A DNA stretch of 64,000 nucleotides from Ruegeria sp. EL01 (GCF_900313035.1 NZ_OMPS01000001.1:219904-283903), one strand, 5' to 3'. Shown: positions 1 through 8,767, counted from the stretch's first letter. Numbers and translations are program-made. Notes: a model not told the origin generated them from the sequence alone.

Positions 1-2
1 CA

Positions 3-164
3 GCGCCAATCGTCGTGCGGGCTCTACCCAACCAGGACGCGGGATACCCTTCTGCATGCGTCATGAAAAACGGTGATGTTGCGGTTTTTTACTACGCACG
101 CCTGCACGAAGCTGGCCCGACGGCCATCCATCAAACCATTTTGAGACCTTCGTGCGTCAATTGA
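3..164 (+). pseudogene. C-terminal fragment of a possible sialidase/BNR-like protein
   Basis: An open frame enters from the left edge and stops at 162-164. It encodes about 53 residues with a segment GYPSACVMKNGDVAVFYY that resembles the last blade of sialidase or BNR-repeat beta-propellers. The 5' part lies outside the window. The gene ends 65 bp before the IS6 element, so it may be a normal 3' end or a remnant. The family assignment rests on one short motif and is tentative. Confidence 0.35.
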
Positions 165-229
165 ACGTGAGATATAACGAGTACTCTTTCATCGTTCCGT
201 TTCACGTTTAATCGTGACGCCCGACAGGC

Positions 230-1047
230 GGATCTGTTGCAAACTTTTGCGATTGACGCTTATGGAGATTGCGAGTGAATGGCTGCCGGTAAAATTAAGT
301 CGAAAGCCAATTCATGATCTCTTTCAAAGGTGCACAGTATCCGAAATATGTGATCCTATTCGCAGTATTCTTCTATGTTCGATACGGCGTGTCATACCGG
401 GATCTGGAAGAAATCATGGCAGAACGCGGCGTATCGGTTGATCATACGACACTGAACCGTTGGGTGACACGATACTCAGGCGCAATTGCTGATGTAGCGC
501 GCCGCAGGAAAGGACCATGTGATCGCTCCTGGAGAATGGATGAGACTTACATCAAGGTGAAGGGTACGTGGGTCTATCTCTATCGGGCCGTCGATAAATA
601 CGGCAAGACGCTTGATTTCATGTTATCACCACGTCGAAACAAGCCTGCCGCGACGAACTTCTTCGCTCGGATGCTGGAGGTCAATGGTTTGCCACGGAAG
701 ATTGTCATCGACAAAAGCGGAGCTAACACGGCTGGCATCAAGGCCATAAACAAGATGCTGAAAGGCTTTGGTTGCCCGATCCCGATTGAGATGGTCAGGC
801 GGAAATACCTGAACAACATCGTGGAACAGGACCATCGTTTCATCAAGAGACGCATCCGGCCAATGCTAGGGTTCAAGGCGTTTGCTTCAGCGGCGGCAAC
901 CCTCGACGGAATCGAAGTGGCGCACATGATCCGCAAAGGTCAAATCACGCCCGGACTCTGTCCATTTCTACAGTTCGCAGAACTGGCGGCCTAACCCATC
1001 GGCACAAAAGCGGGTTTCCGAACAACCGCAAACTTTGCAACGGAACC
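230..1047 (+). mobile_element. IS6-family insertion sequence, apparently complete
   Basis: The element is about 818 bp, the usual size for IS6/IS26 relatives. The left end starts GGATCTGTTGCAAACTTT and the right end, read inwards, is GGTTCCGTTGCAAAGTTT, matching at 15 of 18 positions. One transposase gene fills it. The flanks CGACAGGC and ATTATTGT show no 8-bp target duplication, so the copy has probably recombined or mediated a deletion since insertion. The right end cuts into a GNAT gene. Confidence 0.85.
314..994 (+). CDS. IS6-family DDE transposase
   Basis: This 226-residue protein is full length for IS6 transposases. It has an N-terminal region with YVRYGVSYRDLEEIMAERGV, followed by the catalytic core. 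The DDE residues are visible in WRMDETYIKVKG, IVIDKSGAN and EQDHRFIKRR. The ATG at 314 lies 84 bp inside the left end. No frameshift is visible, so this is the only IS6 copy in the window likely to be active. It could act in trans on the degenerate copies near 40 kb and 49.5 kb, which share its end sequence. Confidence 0.93.
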   Translation: MISFKGAQYPKYVILFAVFFYVRYGVSYRDLEEIMAERGVSVDHTTLNRWVTRYSGAIADVARRRKGPCDRSWRMDETYIKVKGTWVYLYRAVDKYGKTLDFMLSPRRNKPAATNFFARMLEVNGLPRKIVIDKSGANTAGIKAINKMLKGFGCPIPIEMVRRKYLNNIVEQDHRFIKRRIRPMLGFKAFASAAATLDGIEVAHMIRKGQITPGLCPFLQFAELAA

Positions 1048-1338
1048 ATTATTGTGGGGTTCATTTCCATGATTGGTACGGAAATCGGTGGGTTGTTTGT
1101 GACACCTCACATGCACGGTCGTGGCTTTGGCCGACAGTTGGTTGATCATGTCGTGGCCCAAAAAGGGCCGTTAACCGTTGAAGTCTTCAAAGACAACAAA
1201 ATTGGATTGCCCTTTTACAAAAAATATGGGTTTTCAACCTTTGCAGAGGGTCTGTTTGAAGCGAGCGGGGATGAGACGTACAAGATGGCGATGCATAATG
1301 CGCCAAAACAGGAATCTGCGAACCACAAGCAGGCTTAA
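1048..1338 (+). pseudogene. GNAT family N-acetyltransferase, 5' end removed by IS6
   Basis: The frame is open from the IS6 right border and encodes the C-terminal part of a GNAT acetyltransferase. It includes the acetyl-CoA binding loop PHMHGRGFGRQLVDHV and the late motif NKIGLPFYKKYGF. The GTG at 1054 can give 94 residues, whereas intact GNAT proteins are about 140-160. The N-terminal strands are missing, so the product is probably inactive. The lost part was presumably removed when the IS6 element arrived or recombined. Confidence 0.8.
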
Positions 1339-1344
1339 TTTGCA

Positions 1345-1791
1345 ATGAACACTTCATCTAACTCTACATTTGCAGAACTTGTAGAACAGCAAGTTCAGAT
1401 GCTGAGCGCGGGGCGACCGTTAGACGCCTTTGACAGGTTTTTTGCCTCTGCGGGTAAGATGTACGCAAATGATGAGATTTTCGCAAAAGATGCAAATGAA
1501 GGCCGCCGCAAGCAGGAACCTTTTATTGCGTCTGCCAAAGCGATCCGTGGCGTCATCGTCGATTTACATATCTCTGAGGCTAATGAAATCTGTGTGTTTC
1601 GCAATCAAACTTCCTTTGAAGCATCAGATGGGCGATGGCATCAGATTGACGGGCTTTGTTGGCAACAATGGTGCAATGGGCGAATTTCGGAAGAGCGATA
1701 TTATGATGGTGAAAAAATGAGGGACCTGATTTCTATTGGTATACTTTCGACGCCTGAGGCGTTCAGAAACGGGTTGCGGTCTTACTCATGA
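1345..1791 (+). CDS. SnoaL-like / NTF2-fold protein
   Basis: This 148-residue protein has the pattern of the NTF2-like cone fold. It has an N-terminal helix around FAELVEQQVQMLSAG, an FDRFFASAGKMYANDEIFAK strand region, and a C-terminal GLCWQQWCNGRISEERYYDG strand-turn-strand. Members include polyketide cyclases, isomerases and many uncharacterised small-molecule-binding proteins, so no reaction can be named. It starts 6 bp after the truncated GNAT gene and may once have been co-transcribed with it. The 3' end overlaps the convergent gene at 1786 by 6 bp. Confidence 0.65.
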   Translation: MNTSSNSTFAELVEQQVQMLSAGRPLDAFDRFFASAGKMYANDEIFAKDANEGRRKQEPFIASAKAIRGVIVDLHISEANEICVFRNQTSFEASDGRWHQIDGLCWQQWCNGRISEERYYDGEKMRDLISIGILSTPEAFRNGLRSYS

Positions 1792-2295
1792 AGCGGGGGA
1801 ACCGGTAGATTCGGTGCGGTTCGCGGATGTATCTGCAAAAAGCCAAACCATGCGGTCCAGAAACCAAAGCTTCGCTCCCATGGTTGCTACCAAACCAGTG
1901 AGGACCAGTCCCAAATCAAGTTGCCACAGGCCATAGATCAAAATTGCCAGCCCGACACCTGCGCCCCAGTTCAAAAGGCGCCCCATCTTTACATGATGCG
2001 CCGGAATAGGCGTGGCCGTTTTTGCCAGCCAAACCCGTTCGCCCAATACACCCTTGGTCATCCACGCGTCATTATGTGTGGGCGGGCGAAACAGTCGGGG
2101 ATTGAGCCATGTCCAAAGAACAACCGCCGCAATCGGCCAAAGAGCATCCCATCCCAGCCAAACGCGACTCCAAATCGCCAGACTGAACAAGGGAAGAATG
2201 GTCATCCGGGTCCAACCACTCCACGGGTTCGAATGCTTGATCCAGGTCTTGTCATCCATCCCCAAATGCCGCTCAGCGAACTGTCCGATATCCAT
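1786..2295 (-). CDS. Small integral membrane protein (possibly DUF6653 family)
   Basis: The product has 169 residues, with a hydrophilic N-terminus and an HSNPWSGWTR motif. About four hydrophobic segments follow, near residues 30-50, 52-68, 105-125 and 128-150. The NPW-WTR motif recalls the DUF6653 family, which has no known function. There are no catalytic motifs. It is convergent with the SnoaL-like gene and overlaps its 3' end slightly. The family name is from memory of the motif and is tentative; the membrane nature is clear from composition. Confidence 0.6.
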   Translation of the reverse strand: MDIGQFAERHLGMDDKTWIKHSNPWSGWTRMTILPLFSLAIWSRVWLGWDALWPIAAVVLWTWLNPRLFRPPTHNDAWMTKGVLGERVWLAKTATPIPAHHVKMGRLLNWGAGVGLAILIYGLWQLDLGLVLTGLVATMGAKLWFLDRMVWLFADTSANRTESTGSPAS

Positions 2296-2475
2296 GTTAA
2301 TACCCCTATCTTGACCGTTCAGATGAGCCGCTCATGGGTCTCGATTTTTACCGAAAGCCTTCAGTCACCCCTGTACCTAAGTTGGGCGCATCACGTGTTA
2401 TAGAATGATTGCGACATTCACCGGACTGGTCGTGGCTTGGCCAACGTGACCAAAACACACGTTACATGAATGCCC

Positions 2476-3327
2476 TTAGAACCGTTCTCTCAAGAGGCGG
2501 TAGCACCAGAATGGCTCTTCAGTTTCGATCATCTTATTGAGACGGGCGGGTGAAAATCCGGTTGAGCGGCGTACAGCGCGCCCCATGTGGGACTGGTCGG
2601 CATAGCCTGCGTCGCTGGCAAGATCCGCAAGCGGTAATTGCGGGTTGGCAGTCTTGCGGTGATGAAGTGCATCCATCGCGACGGCAAATTCTATTTGCTG
2701 CCGTGATTGGCCGGTCCAACGACGAATATACCTTTCAAACGTGCGCATACTCTGTCCTGCCGACGACAGGGCGACTTTTGCGAAAAGATGACGTGACCAG
2801 TCGGTCAATCGATCAGAGCCCGTCCAATCGGACACCCCATCGCGATGCCGTCTCTTGGTCCAGCGAGGTGCAATAAATCCGCAAAAGCTTTGCCAGTTCT
2901 CATCTGCGTCTCCGTGCGGCGTGAAGGCCTGAAAGGCTGACATCAAGAACTCGGGCATCTGGGCCTTCGCGGGCTGGTCCGCCAGTGCCGCCCATGCATC
3001 GGGATAGAAAGCAACGGAGACAGCAAAAGCATCGGCCGGGCTCCAACTGACAATCGGTTGCGCCTGCGGCAGCGTGATGGAGAATTTCGGAAGTTTTGGT
3101 TTGGTCTTTGTGTCCGCGATGCTGACGCCGAGTGCCGTTAAGTGGAGGTTGCCTTCAATAATATATGTCGCCGTCACCAGAGGGGTCACCGGAAAGTAGT
3201 TGAAACGGTCGTTATCCGACAGCTTTGCGCCACGAATGTCACGCAAGACCGCCGCAGCAACACAACTGGCCAGCGCCTTGGGGGGCATCAATAACTTGGC
3301 CCTTGCTTGCAAATGATCATCTCTCAT
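2476..3327 (-). CDS. AraC family transcriptional regulator
   Basis: This 283-residue regulator has a variable N-terminal sensor domain of about 180 residues. The C-terminal double helix-turn-helix is typical of AraC proteins: RTFERYIRRWTGQSRQQIEF, then LADLASDAGYADQSHMGRAVRR and STGFSPARL. The sensor domain carries no recognisable ligand motif. The gene is divergent from the redoxin-like gene at 3482, with about 150 bp between them, so that operon is a plausible target. This link is inferred from position only. Confidence 0.88.
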   Translation of the reverse strand: MRDDHLQARAKLLMPPKALASCVAAAVLRDIRGAKLSDNDRFNYFPVTPLVTATYIIEGNLHLTALGVSIADTKTKPKLPKFSITLPQAQPIVSWSPADAFAVSVAFYPDAWAALADQPAKAQMPEFLMSAFQAFTPHGDADENWQSFCGFIAPRWTKRRHRDGVSDWTGSDRLTDWSRHLFAKVALSSAGQSMRTFERYIRRWTGQSRQQIEFAVAMDALHHRKTANPQLPLADLASDAGYADQSHMGRAVRRSTGFSPARLNKMIETEEPFWCYRLLRERF

Positions 3328-3481
3328 GTCGCAATTATTCTATATCGTGTGTCGCCTGCCTCGCTAGAGTTTGTTTGTTCTGCAAGCCAACGGGGTCATT
3401 ATCAGCTTTGGTTCACTGATGGTCGCTTTGCAGTGTGAAGGGCGATCTGGACAGGCTTCATCAAGCGCAGGGAGGCGTAGA

Positions 3482-4198
3482 ATGGCAGGCTACAACTACG
3501 ACAACTTCTCATCTGAGGATTACGACTTTGACCAATCAACGGGCCCCGCGCCCGGAGAAAAGGCCCCGGATTTCGAAATAGAAACGGTGTCGGGCGAGAG
3601 AAGGAAGCTCCTCGATTTTGATGGCGAGTTTCTGGTCCTTGAGATGGGAAGCCTGACCTGCCCGCTCTTCCAGAGCCGAAGGGGTGCGATGGAGAGGCTT
3701 CACCCGACAAACCCACGCATATCCAGTGCTGTTTTGTATGTCCGAGAGGCGCATCCCGGCGCGGACATTCCGCAACACCGTAATCTTGAAGAAAAAAGGA
3801 CCTGCGCGACGCGGCTGAGTGAGGAAGACGGTGAAACCCGCACCATCTTCATCGATAATTTCGATGGAGATGTGCACAAGGCATATGGCGGTATGCCCAA
3901 CACGCTGTTCATCATCAACAAAAACGGCTGCGTGGTGTTCAGGGCGGAATGGAACAACACAGTCGCGACACGACGTGCAGTTGAGGCATTGCTCAGTGAT
4001 CAAGCCATCGTGCCAAAGAGCTATTTTCGACCGGGTCTACCGAGCGTGACCCTTCGCACCTTAAAGCGCGCTGGCCAAGGCTCACTGGCAGATTTCCTCA
4101 GCAGTTTTCCGTCGATGTTATGGAATAACCTGATCAAACGAAATCTGCGTGTCCTGTTTAATCGACGGCCCGTTCTCGGGCGCGACACGGCATGCTGA
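3482..4198 (+). CDS. Thioredoxin-fold redoxin, deiodinase-like
   Basis: From the ATG at 3482 the product has 238 residues. The redoxin core starts at PAPGEKAPDFEIETVSGE. The motif EMGSLTCPLFQSRRGAMERL has a single cysteine where iodothyronine deiodinases and deiodinase-like bacterial redoxins carry their active residue. GMPNTLFIINKNGCVVFRAEW is the conserved cis-Pro and beta-hairpin region. The lack of a CxxC pair argues against an ordinary thioredoxin. An upstream in-frame start at 3371 exists, but its extra residues do not look like part of the fold. It overlaps the next gene by 7 bp, indicating an operon. Confidence 0.75.
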   Translation: MAGYNYDNFSSEDYDFDQSTGPAPGEKAPDFEIETVSGERRKLLDFDGEFLVLEMGSLTCPLFQSRRGAMERLHPTNPRISSAVLYVREAHPGADIPQHRNLEEKRTCATRLSEEDGETRTIFIDNFDGDVHKAYGGMPNTLFIINKNGCVVFRAEWNNTVATRRAVEALLSDQAIVPKSYFRPGLPSVTLRTLKRAGQGSLADFLSSFPSMLWNNLIKRNLRVLFNRRPVLGRDTAC

Positions 4199-4446
4199 GA
4201 GCTTTTCTCTACCTGCTTGGAGGAATATTTCTGCTGGGTCCGATTATCATCTGGGCGCTGATGTCATCGATGAGCTGCGCCTATGTTACGGCTGCACAAA
4301 CCTGTTCGATACGCTGGAGCAGCTTTCTGAATCCTGAATTTTACACGCTCTCTGCGGTTCCCTGGTTGATTGGAGTGGTTTGTGTGGTCGGTGCAATCCG
4401 GCTGAAACCGTCACCTGACCTGAAAGACGAAGGCCGCGAAGGATGA
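4192..4446 (+). CDS. Small two-helix membrane protein of unknown function
   Basis: The 84-residue product has two strong hydrophobic segments, LLGGIFLLGPIIIWALM near residues 8-24 and VPWLIGVVCVVGAI near 57-70. Two cysteines lie in the loop between them. The family is not recognised. Its start overlaps the 3' end of the redoxin gene, and its TGA overlaps the ATG of the next gene (ATGA). It is therefore almost certainly translated as the middle member of a three-gene operon. The loop cysteines might be redox partners of the redoxin, but this is speculation. Confidence 0.65.
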   Translation: MLRAFLYLLGGIFLLGPIIIWALMSSMSCAYVTAAQTCSIRWSSFLNPEFYTLSAVPWLIGVVCVVGAIRLKPSPDLKDEGREG

Positions 4447-5075
4447 GGAGATTGGTCGCGCATATCTGGCAGTATGAATTCGTTTGGCGTTTGAGAAAAG
4501 CATCAGGAACCGGGATTACCCGCAGTGCGTTGAACAACAAGATATCGTTGCTGAACAGAAAGAAATTCCCGGGCAGCGACGCCGCCGCTCGCTTCAACTG
4601 GATTCTTGCCGGAAGCCTGCATGCCGCGCACCTTTACTTTGAAGAAGAGGAGGGATTTGAACCTTCGCAGGCACGCGCCACCTCCAAACATGCCTTTGCG
4701 AGAACTGGGACTTGGGTAAGTCGGAGCCTGATTAAATTCTGGCTCTGGATAGAGCCGGACCCTTTTGCCGGCGTCGCGAGAAGGGGCGCAACCTCGCTCG
4801 CACAACAGATGTGGGGCGATGCCATGAGGCTTGAAGAGCGGCGCACAGTTGGTGTGATTTCCTGCTGCGTTCTGAAGTGCCCGTTCAACGAGTATTTTCA
4901 GACTTCGGGGCGCCCAGATATCACACCGACCATTTGTGAATGGGACGCTGCTTGGATGATTGCAGTCAGGCGGTCGAAAAGACCGATAAATGTCGAGTTG
5001 AGAAGCACATTGGCGTCTGGCGATGCCTGCTGCGAGTTCGCGTTTGTAGATCCGCGTAAGAAGAACGTATCGTGA
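4443..5075 (+). CDS. L-2-amino-thiazoline-4-carboxylate hydrolase-like protein
   Basis: The product has 210 residues. The C-terminal half matches the pattern of the ATC-hydrolase family: CCVLKCPFNEYFQ, a CEWDAAWM segment, and the closing GDACCEFAF motif. ATC hydrolase opens the thiazoline ring in a bacterial route from ATC to cysteine, but most relatives are uncharacterised. The conserved cysteine and acidic positions are present. The ATG overlaps the stop of the small membrane protein. Family membership is likely; the actual substrate is not known. Confidence 0.68.
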   Translation: MRRLVAHIWQYEFVWRLRKASGTGITRSALNNKISLLNRKKFPGSDAAARFNWILAGSLHAAHLYFEEEEGFEPSQARATSKHAFARTGTWVSRSLIKFWLWIEPDPFAGVARRGATSLAQQMWGDAMRLEERRTVGVISCCVLKCPFNEYFQTSGRPDITPTICEWDAAWMIAVRRSKRPINVELRSTLASGDACCEFAFVDPRKKNVS

Positions 5076-5100
5076 CAGCCAAAGCAGTCATTGGCGCAGT

Positions 5101-5210
5101 CGCAGCGAATTTACGCTTTGTCCCGCGATCTGTAAGTTCGATCAGCGTTGGATTTTGCGCCTGCAGCGAATGTCCAGAAAGCGGGCTGCAACCGTAGAAT
5201 CGTGGACCTG
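5101..5210. repeat. Dispersed intergenic repeat, copy A
   Basis: This 254-bp gap after the ATC-hydrolase-like gene holds no gene. GATTTTGCG followed by TGCAGCGAATGTCC at about 5151-5175 recurs at 13940. A shorter block with GCAGCGAAT at 5102-5110 looks like a second, degenerate copy. Both lie between genes that face away from the repeat, so they may be non-coding mobile repeats or termination-associated sequence. Confidence 0.5.
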
Positions 5211-5329
5211 TGCCGGACGGCAGCTGTGGGCCGTGGGCGAAATGGTAAGGTAGGGCGCCTTCTCATCAAACTCGATATTTTCGAAGGACAGCTGCGAGCC
5301 CAAATTGAACCTCGATGATCGACTACAAT

Positions 5330-5767
5330 TTAGCGAAGCATCAGATAAGCACCCGCTAGTAGCAGGATGGCAGCCGCAATCCGTGATAAATTGATGCTTC
5401 TGACGGATGCATCAAATAAGCCGAAGTGTTCGATAAGCAGCCCCACTAGAAGTTGGCCGACAACAACCAATGCAATCGCCGATGTTGCCCCCAGTTTTGG
5501 AACTGTTTGACTGAGGGTTAGGTAAAGAATCAAACCGAAAATGCCACTTCCCAGCATATACCAAGGTAAGTGCCTCCATTCGCTAATGTTTTCTCCGCCA
5601 CGGGCAATCAACAGCGCAAGCGACGCAACAGCTCCTCCGAGGTGGACTATGAAGCTTCCAGCAGCGCCACCAATTCGATTGCCCATGGAGCCTGCGATTT
5701 GAGCCTGCGCGCCAACAGCGAAGCCGCCTGCAAGACCAATTCCAACAATCAGGAGAGTTTCGAACAT
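5330..5767 (-). CDS. DMT family transporter (YdcZ / DUF606 type)
   Basis: From the ATG at 5767 the product has 145 residues with about five transmembrane segments. It begins MFETLLIVGIGLAGGFAVGAQ, has a short polar loop GGENISEWRHLPW, and contains GATSAIALVVVGQLLVGLLIEHFG, a signature of the YdcZ half-transporters. These single-repeat proteins probably work as dimers. An upstream start at 5797 adds ten polar residues and is less likely. No substrate can be inferred. It stands alone, with repeats on both sides. Confidence 0.75.
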   Translation of the reverse strand: MFETLLIVGIGLAGGFAVGAQAQIAGSMGNRIGGAAGSFIVHLGGAVASLALLIARGGENISEWRHLPWYMLGSGIFGLILYLTLSQTVPKLGATSAIALVVVGQLLVGLLIEHFGLFDASVRSINLSRIAAAILLLAGAYLMLR

Positions 5768-5853
5768 GAGCACCTCAAATTTTTGGAGTTGAGGCAACCT
5801 TATCTACCTTCGATCAGATGTTCGAGCGTAAATCCCGATGGCAGCTCTGTCCG

Positions 5854-6001
5854 GAGGCTGTGTGAAAACTCTGGTCGTCCCGTGAAATAGGCCAAAAACA
5901 CCCTTTATGTGCGTCTCTCGCGCTTCTGAAAGAGCTTTTGCAGAGGTGCTGAAAACGAGAGCGACGAGAGAGATCATAGTCCGGAGTTTTCACACACCCT
6001 C
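5854..6001. mobile_element. MITE-like element with 21-bp inverted repeats
   Basis: The left end GAGGCTGTGTGAAAACTCTGG (5854-5874, with the last base in the repeat) and the inverted right end at 5981-6001 match at 19 of 21 positions. The 148-bp element is flanked by a perfect 4-bp duplication TCCG at 5850-5853 and 6002-6005. It has no coding capacity, so a transposase supplied in trans must have moved it. The parent element is not in the window. Confidence 0.8.
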
Positions 6002-6040
6002 TCCGCGATGTGTGAGTTCGACGGGCCTACTACCTCGCAA

Positions 6041-6095
6041 CTGCAGCGAATGGCGGCTAGTCGGGCTGCGTCCGCAGCATCGCGACCCGCCGCAG
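6041..6095. repeat. Dispersed intergenic repeat, copy B
   Basis: CTGCAGCGAATG at 6041 is followed by CTGCGTCCGCAGCATCGCGAC at about 6065-6085. The second block is identical to that in copy C near 13976-13995. The rest of the gap, up to the DMT gene that ends at 6191, has no gene that I can support. Confidence 0.5.
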
Positions 6096-6190
6096 TGCGT
6101 CGGCTTAGGGCCGGTCTTCATATCTGTCAGGTTTGAGGCAGACGGTATTCTGCACTGCCTCGAAGCTTAGCTTAGAAGTTTGTCACACGT

Positions 6191-7087
6191 TTAGGCTATG
6201 CGGGTCTCTCTTCTTTTTGTGACTACAATTGCGGCAAGGACAAAAGCGCAAGCAATGGCTTGAGGCGTTGTTATTGCCTCGCCAAAGGCAAAGAAGCCTA
6301 CTGCAAACATTGTGGGCAATTCTATGCTGCCAGCAATCGCAGTCTGGGAGGCGCCGATCATTGGTGAGCAGACAGTGTAAATAAGCTGAGGGACAAGCGC
6401 TGTGACTAGACCTATTCCAACAATCAATAGCCAGTCGGACGGGTCCTGCGGAAGTAACTCAGTCATTTCAGCAGTCAAAACAAGCGGTGCAAGACCGAAT
6501 ATGGAGCCAAGGGAAACTGACGCGATACGTGCCAGTGGCGCGATCCGAGATAGCCGATGCACCAGTACGCAAATGCCAAATCCAAATCCAAACGGAGCCG
6601 CAAGTGCGATCAGCAGCGTTGGTATGTACTCTTTGGATGCGGATGCGGGTGACCCTGCAATGATTGCTGCCATCACGATCAGACCAGAGGCCAACAAAGC
6701 GCGGCGCGTGGGTGCATCAGCGAACAAAACCCAAGCGATCACAAGAGTGAACACAGGATAAGTCATATAGAGAACGCCCACGGTCGATGCGGGTAGCGTC
6801 TCTAGCGCCGTCGCGTACCCGATCCATCCAAGTCCCATCACCGCACCTGCTGACAGACCCCAGACAATCACGCGCCATGCTTTTCGGTGTGAGATTAGAA
6901 CTGGAACTAGCAGGACTGCCGCAACAATGTAGCGATAGAATGCAACTGCATAAGGTGCGATGCCCTGCTCAGTCAGCGCACGGCTAAAGTACGGAACCAG
7001 CCCGAAGCAAACGGATGCAAAAAGAACACCAAGCATTGCTAGGGCATAAGGAATGGCTGACTTTTCTTGCATCGAAGTATTTGTCAT
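6191..7087 (-). CDS. EamA / DMT superfamily exporter
   Basis: This 298-residue protein has ten predicted transmembrane segments arranged as two EamA repeats. The first has PYFSRALTEQGIAPYAVAFYR and the second TALVPQLIYTVCSPMIGASQ, both typical of drug/metabolite transporters with an RhaT/YdcZ-like loop. It ends with the basic tail KRRETRIA. The substrate cannot be read from sequence. It is monocistronic as far as can be seen. The 237-bp gap upstream, to the Nudix gene end, has no clear feature. Confidence 0.85.
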   Translation of the reverse strand: MTNTSMQEKSAIPYALAMLGVLFASVCFGLVPYFSRALTEQGIAPYAVAFYRYIVAAVLLVPVLISHRKAWRVIVWGLSAGAVMGLGWIGYATALETLPASTVGVLYMTYPVFTLVIAWVLFADAPTRRALLASGLIVMAAIIAGSPASASKEYIPTLLIALAAPFGFGFGICVLVHRLSRIAPLARIASVSLGSIFGLAPLVLTAEMTELLPQDPSDWLLIVGIGLVTALVPQLIYTVCSPMIGASQTAIAGSIELPTMFAVGFFAFGEAITTPQAIACAFVLAAIVVTKRRETRIA

Positions 7088-7324
7088 GTACTGGAGCTAT
7101 CATGCGATTTCGGATATGTCTTTAGAGGGGTGTTGAAAGCTAAACTGGTCCCTTGCTCTGCGAGTTAGAACAGGTTTTGACTGTGTAGGCGCTACGATAC
7201 TCTATAATGCGAGTTGCCGTTGTTGCATCGAAAGTAGCCGCTGGCTGGTCAATATTGGCCAGGATCGAATTTTGCCAATACCGCTTCTCATGGTGCTAAA
7301 TCACTCAGGTATTGCCAAAGTAAA

Positions 7325-7909
7325 TTACGGGTATTCAAGACTTTTTTGGAGGGTTTCGATCATTAGGTGTTGGAGCAGGATGATCGTCTTTGCGTCACGA
7401 ATGTCGCCGCTTTCAATCATCTTCATCGCGTCGGAAAGAGAAACTTCCAAGACCTCAATGTCCTCTCCTTCTTCGAGCTTGCCGCCGCCGACGGCAACCT
7501 GATCTGATGCTGAATAGATACCTTTGAAAAAGGAAAGATACTCGGTGACGGAACCAGGACTCATGTAGATGTCGAACAAATGCGTCAGCGTTGGCGTTTG
7601 AAATCCCGTCTCTTCGAGCAGTTCAGCGCGCATCCGACCGCCGGCGTCCGATCCTTCCAGCAGTCCCGCGGGGGTCTCGATCAGGGCCTCGACACCACCA
7701 TTCAGAAACACCGGCAGCCTGAATTGACGGGTCAACAGGACGCAAGTCGTTTCGGGATTAAATAACAGGCAGGTTGCGCCATTGCCCCGGTCGTAGGTTT
7801 CACGCGTCTGGCGCTGCCACTCGCCGTTTCGGCGACGCAATTCGAATTCGTATCTTGTCAGAATCCCCCAATTGTCCGATAGGACTTCAGTTGAGATCAG
7901 CCGAAACAT
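7325..7909 (-). CDS. Nudix hydrolase, NudK-like
   Basis: The 194-residue protein is full length for NudK-type pyrophosphatases of nucleoside diphosphate sugars. The Nudix box spans about residues 101-122: GLLEGSDAGGRMR then AELLEETGF. It keeps the metal-binding EExG glutamates, but the usual Arg before the first Glu is Ala. The upstream strand QFRLPVFLNGGVEALIETPA matches the dimer-forming part of the NudK group. Its start lies 6 bp after the GNAT gene, so the two form an operon. The exact substrate is unknown. Confidence 0.85.
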   Translation of the reverse strand: MFRLISTEVLSDNWGILTRYEFELRRRNGEWQRQTRETYDRGNGATCLLFNPETTCVLLTRQFRLPVFLNGGVEALIETPAGLLEGSDAGGRMRAELLEETGFQTPTLTHLFDIYMSPGSVTEYLSFFKGIYSASDQVAVGGGKLEEGEDIEVLEVSLSDAMKMIESGDIRDAKTIILLQHLMIETLQKSLEYP

Positions 7910-7915
7910 CCGTTT

Positions 7916-8767
7916 TCACCTTTCGATTGCGTCGGTGATGTGCATGCTCAATTCGAACTGCGATACCGTAGGTTCAGCACCTGTTGCTTGAAGAAAAGCG
8001 TGGAAATCATCCGACCTGCCATCAACATTTAGCAAACGCAACTTGTCACCTGGGTGACAGGCTGCAATCAATGACTGCGCAATTCCCTCGCGACGGCGGT
8101 CTTTTCGGACCCCAATCTGGGCAATGGTTCGCGTTTCGGGGATTGCAACGACATAGCCCGCCAAACCGCGGGCGTCTGATGCGGCCCAACATTTAACTTC
8201 ATTAGCAACCGCCGCAATCGCGTCGGAACTGTTTTGCCAGGATGGCAGTACCTCTGCCAACGCCTGCGCCTCGGTTTCGATTTCTGCCCAGAACGTCTGC
8301 TGCACATCGTGTTCGGGTGATCCCGGCAAAGGCGGCAGTTCATAGCACTCCAGTCGTCGCGTAATTTTCATTCCCAAGGCAGAGTAAAGATCGAATGCTT
8401 TTTGGTTGCCTGTCAGAACTTCGGTTTGGAAGTTGGTGATGCGTTCGTTTCTTAAGCCAACCAAACAGTCTTCAGCAAGCTGACGAGCCAGCCCCTGACG
8501 CCTGAACTCGGGGCGTGTTCCACTTGAGATCAGGTAAGCATGGTTGCCGCGCACAGACATCAACCAGATTGCCGCAATTTCTCCTCCGACGATTGCAATG
8601 CGTGAGGCCTTATAGCTCAAGCCGCGCTGCCGCATCATAAGGTCAAACTCTCGGTTCGACAGTTCCATCAGCACCGCGTAATCCGAAAATGCCCTGTTCA
8701 TCGCCTGGCGCAGGACATCATCTGAGACATGCTCGGCTGTTTTGATTTCAGCGTTCATCATCACCAA
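7916..8767 (-). CDS. Tandem-domain GNAT acetyltransferase
   Basis: The 283-residue protein has two GNAT units. The first carries the acetyl-CoA loop RPEFRRQGLARQLAEDCL and GNQKAFDLYSALGMKITRR. The second has AQIGVRKDRRREGIAQSLIA and a shorter C-terminal strand region. In such pairs one domain is usually catalytic and the other structural. The substrate is unknown. It is the promoter-proximal gene of a pair with the Nudix hydrolase. The 278-bp gap upstream, to the LysR gene at 9046, shows no coding region. Confidence 0.85.
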   Translation of the reverse strand: MVMMNAEIKTAEHVSDDVLRQAMNRAFSDYAVLMELSNREFDLMMRQRGLSYKASRIAIVGGEIAAIWLMSVRGNHAYLISSGTRPEFRRQGLARQLAEDCLVGLRNERITNFQTEVLTGNQKAFDLYSALGMKITRRLECYELPPLPGSPEHDVQQTFWAEIETEAQALAEVLPSWQNSSDAIAAVANEVKCWAASDARGLAGYVVAIPETRTIAQIGVRKDRRREGIAQSLIAACHPGDKLRLLNVDGRSDDFHAFLQATGAEPTVSQFELSMHITDAIER

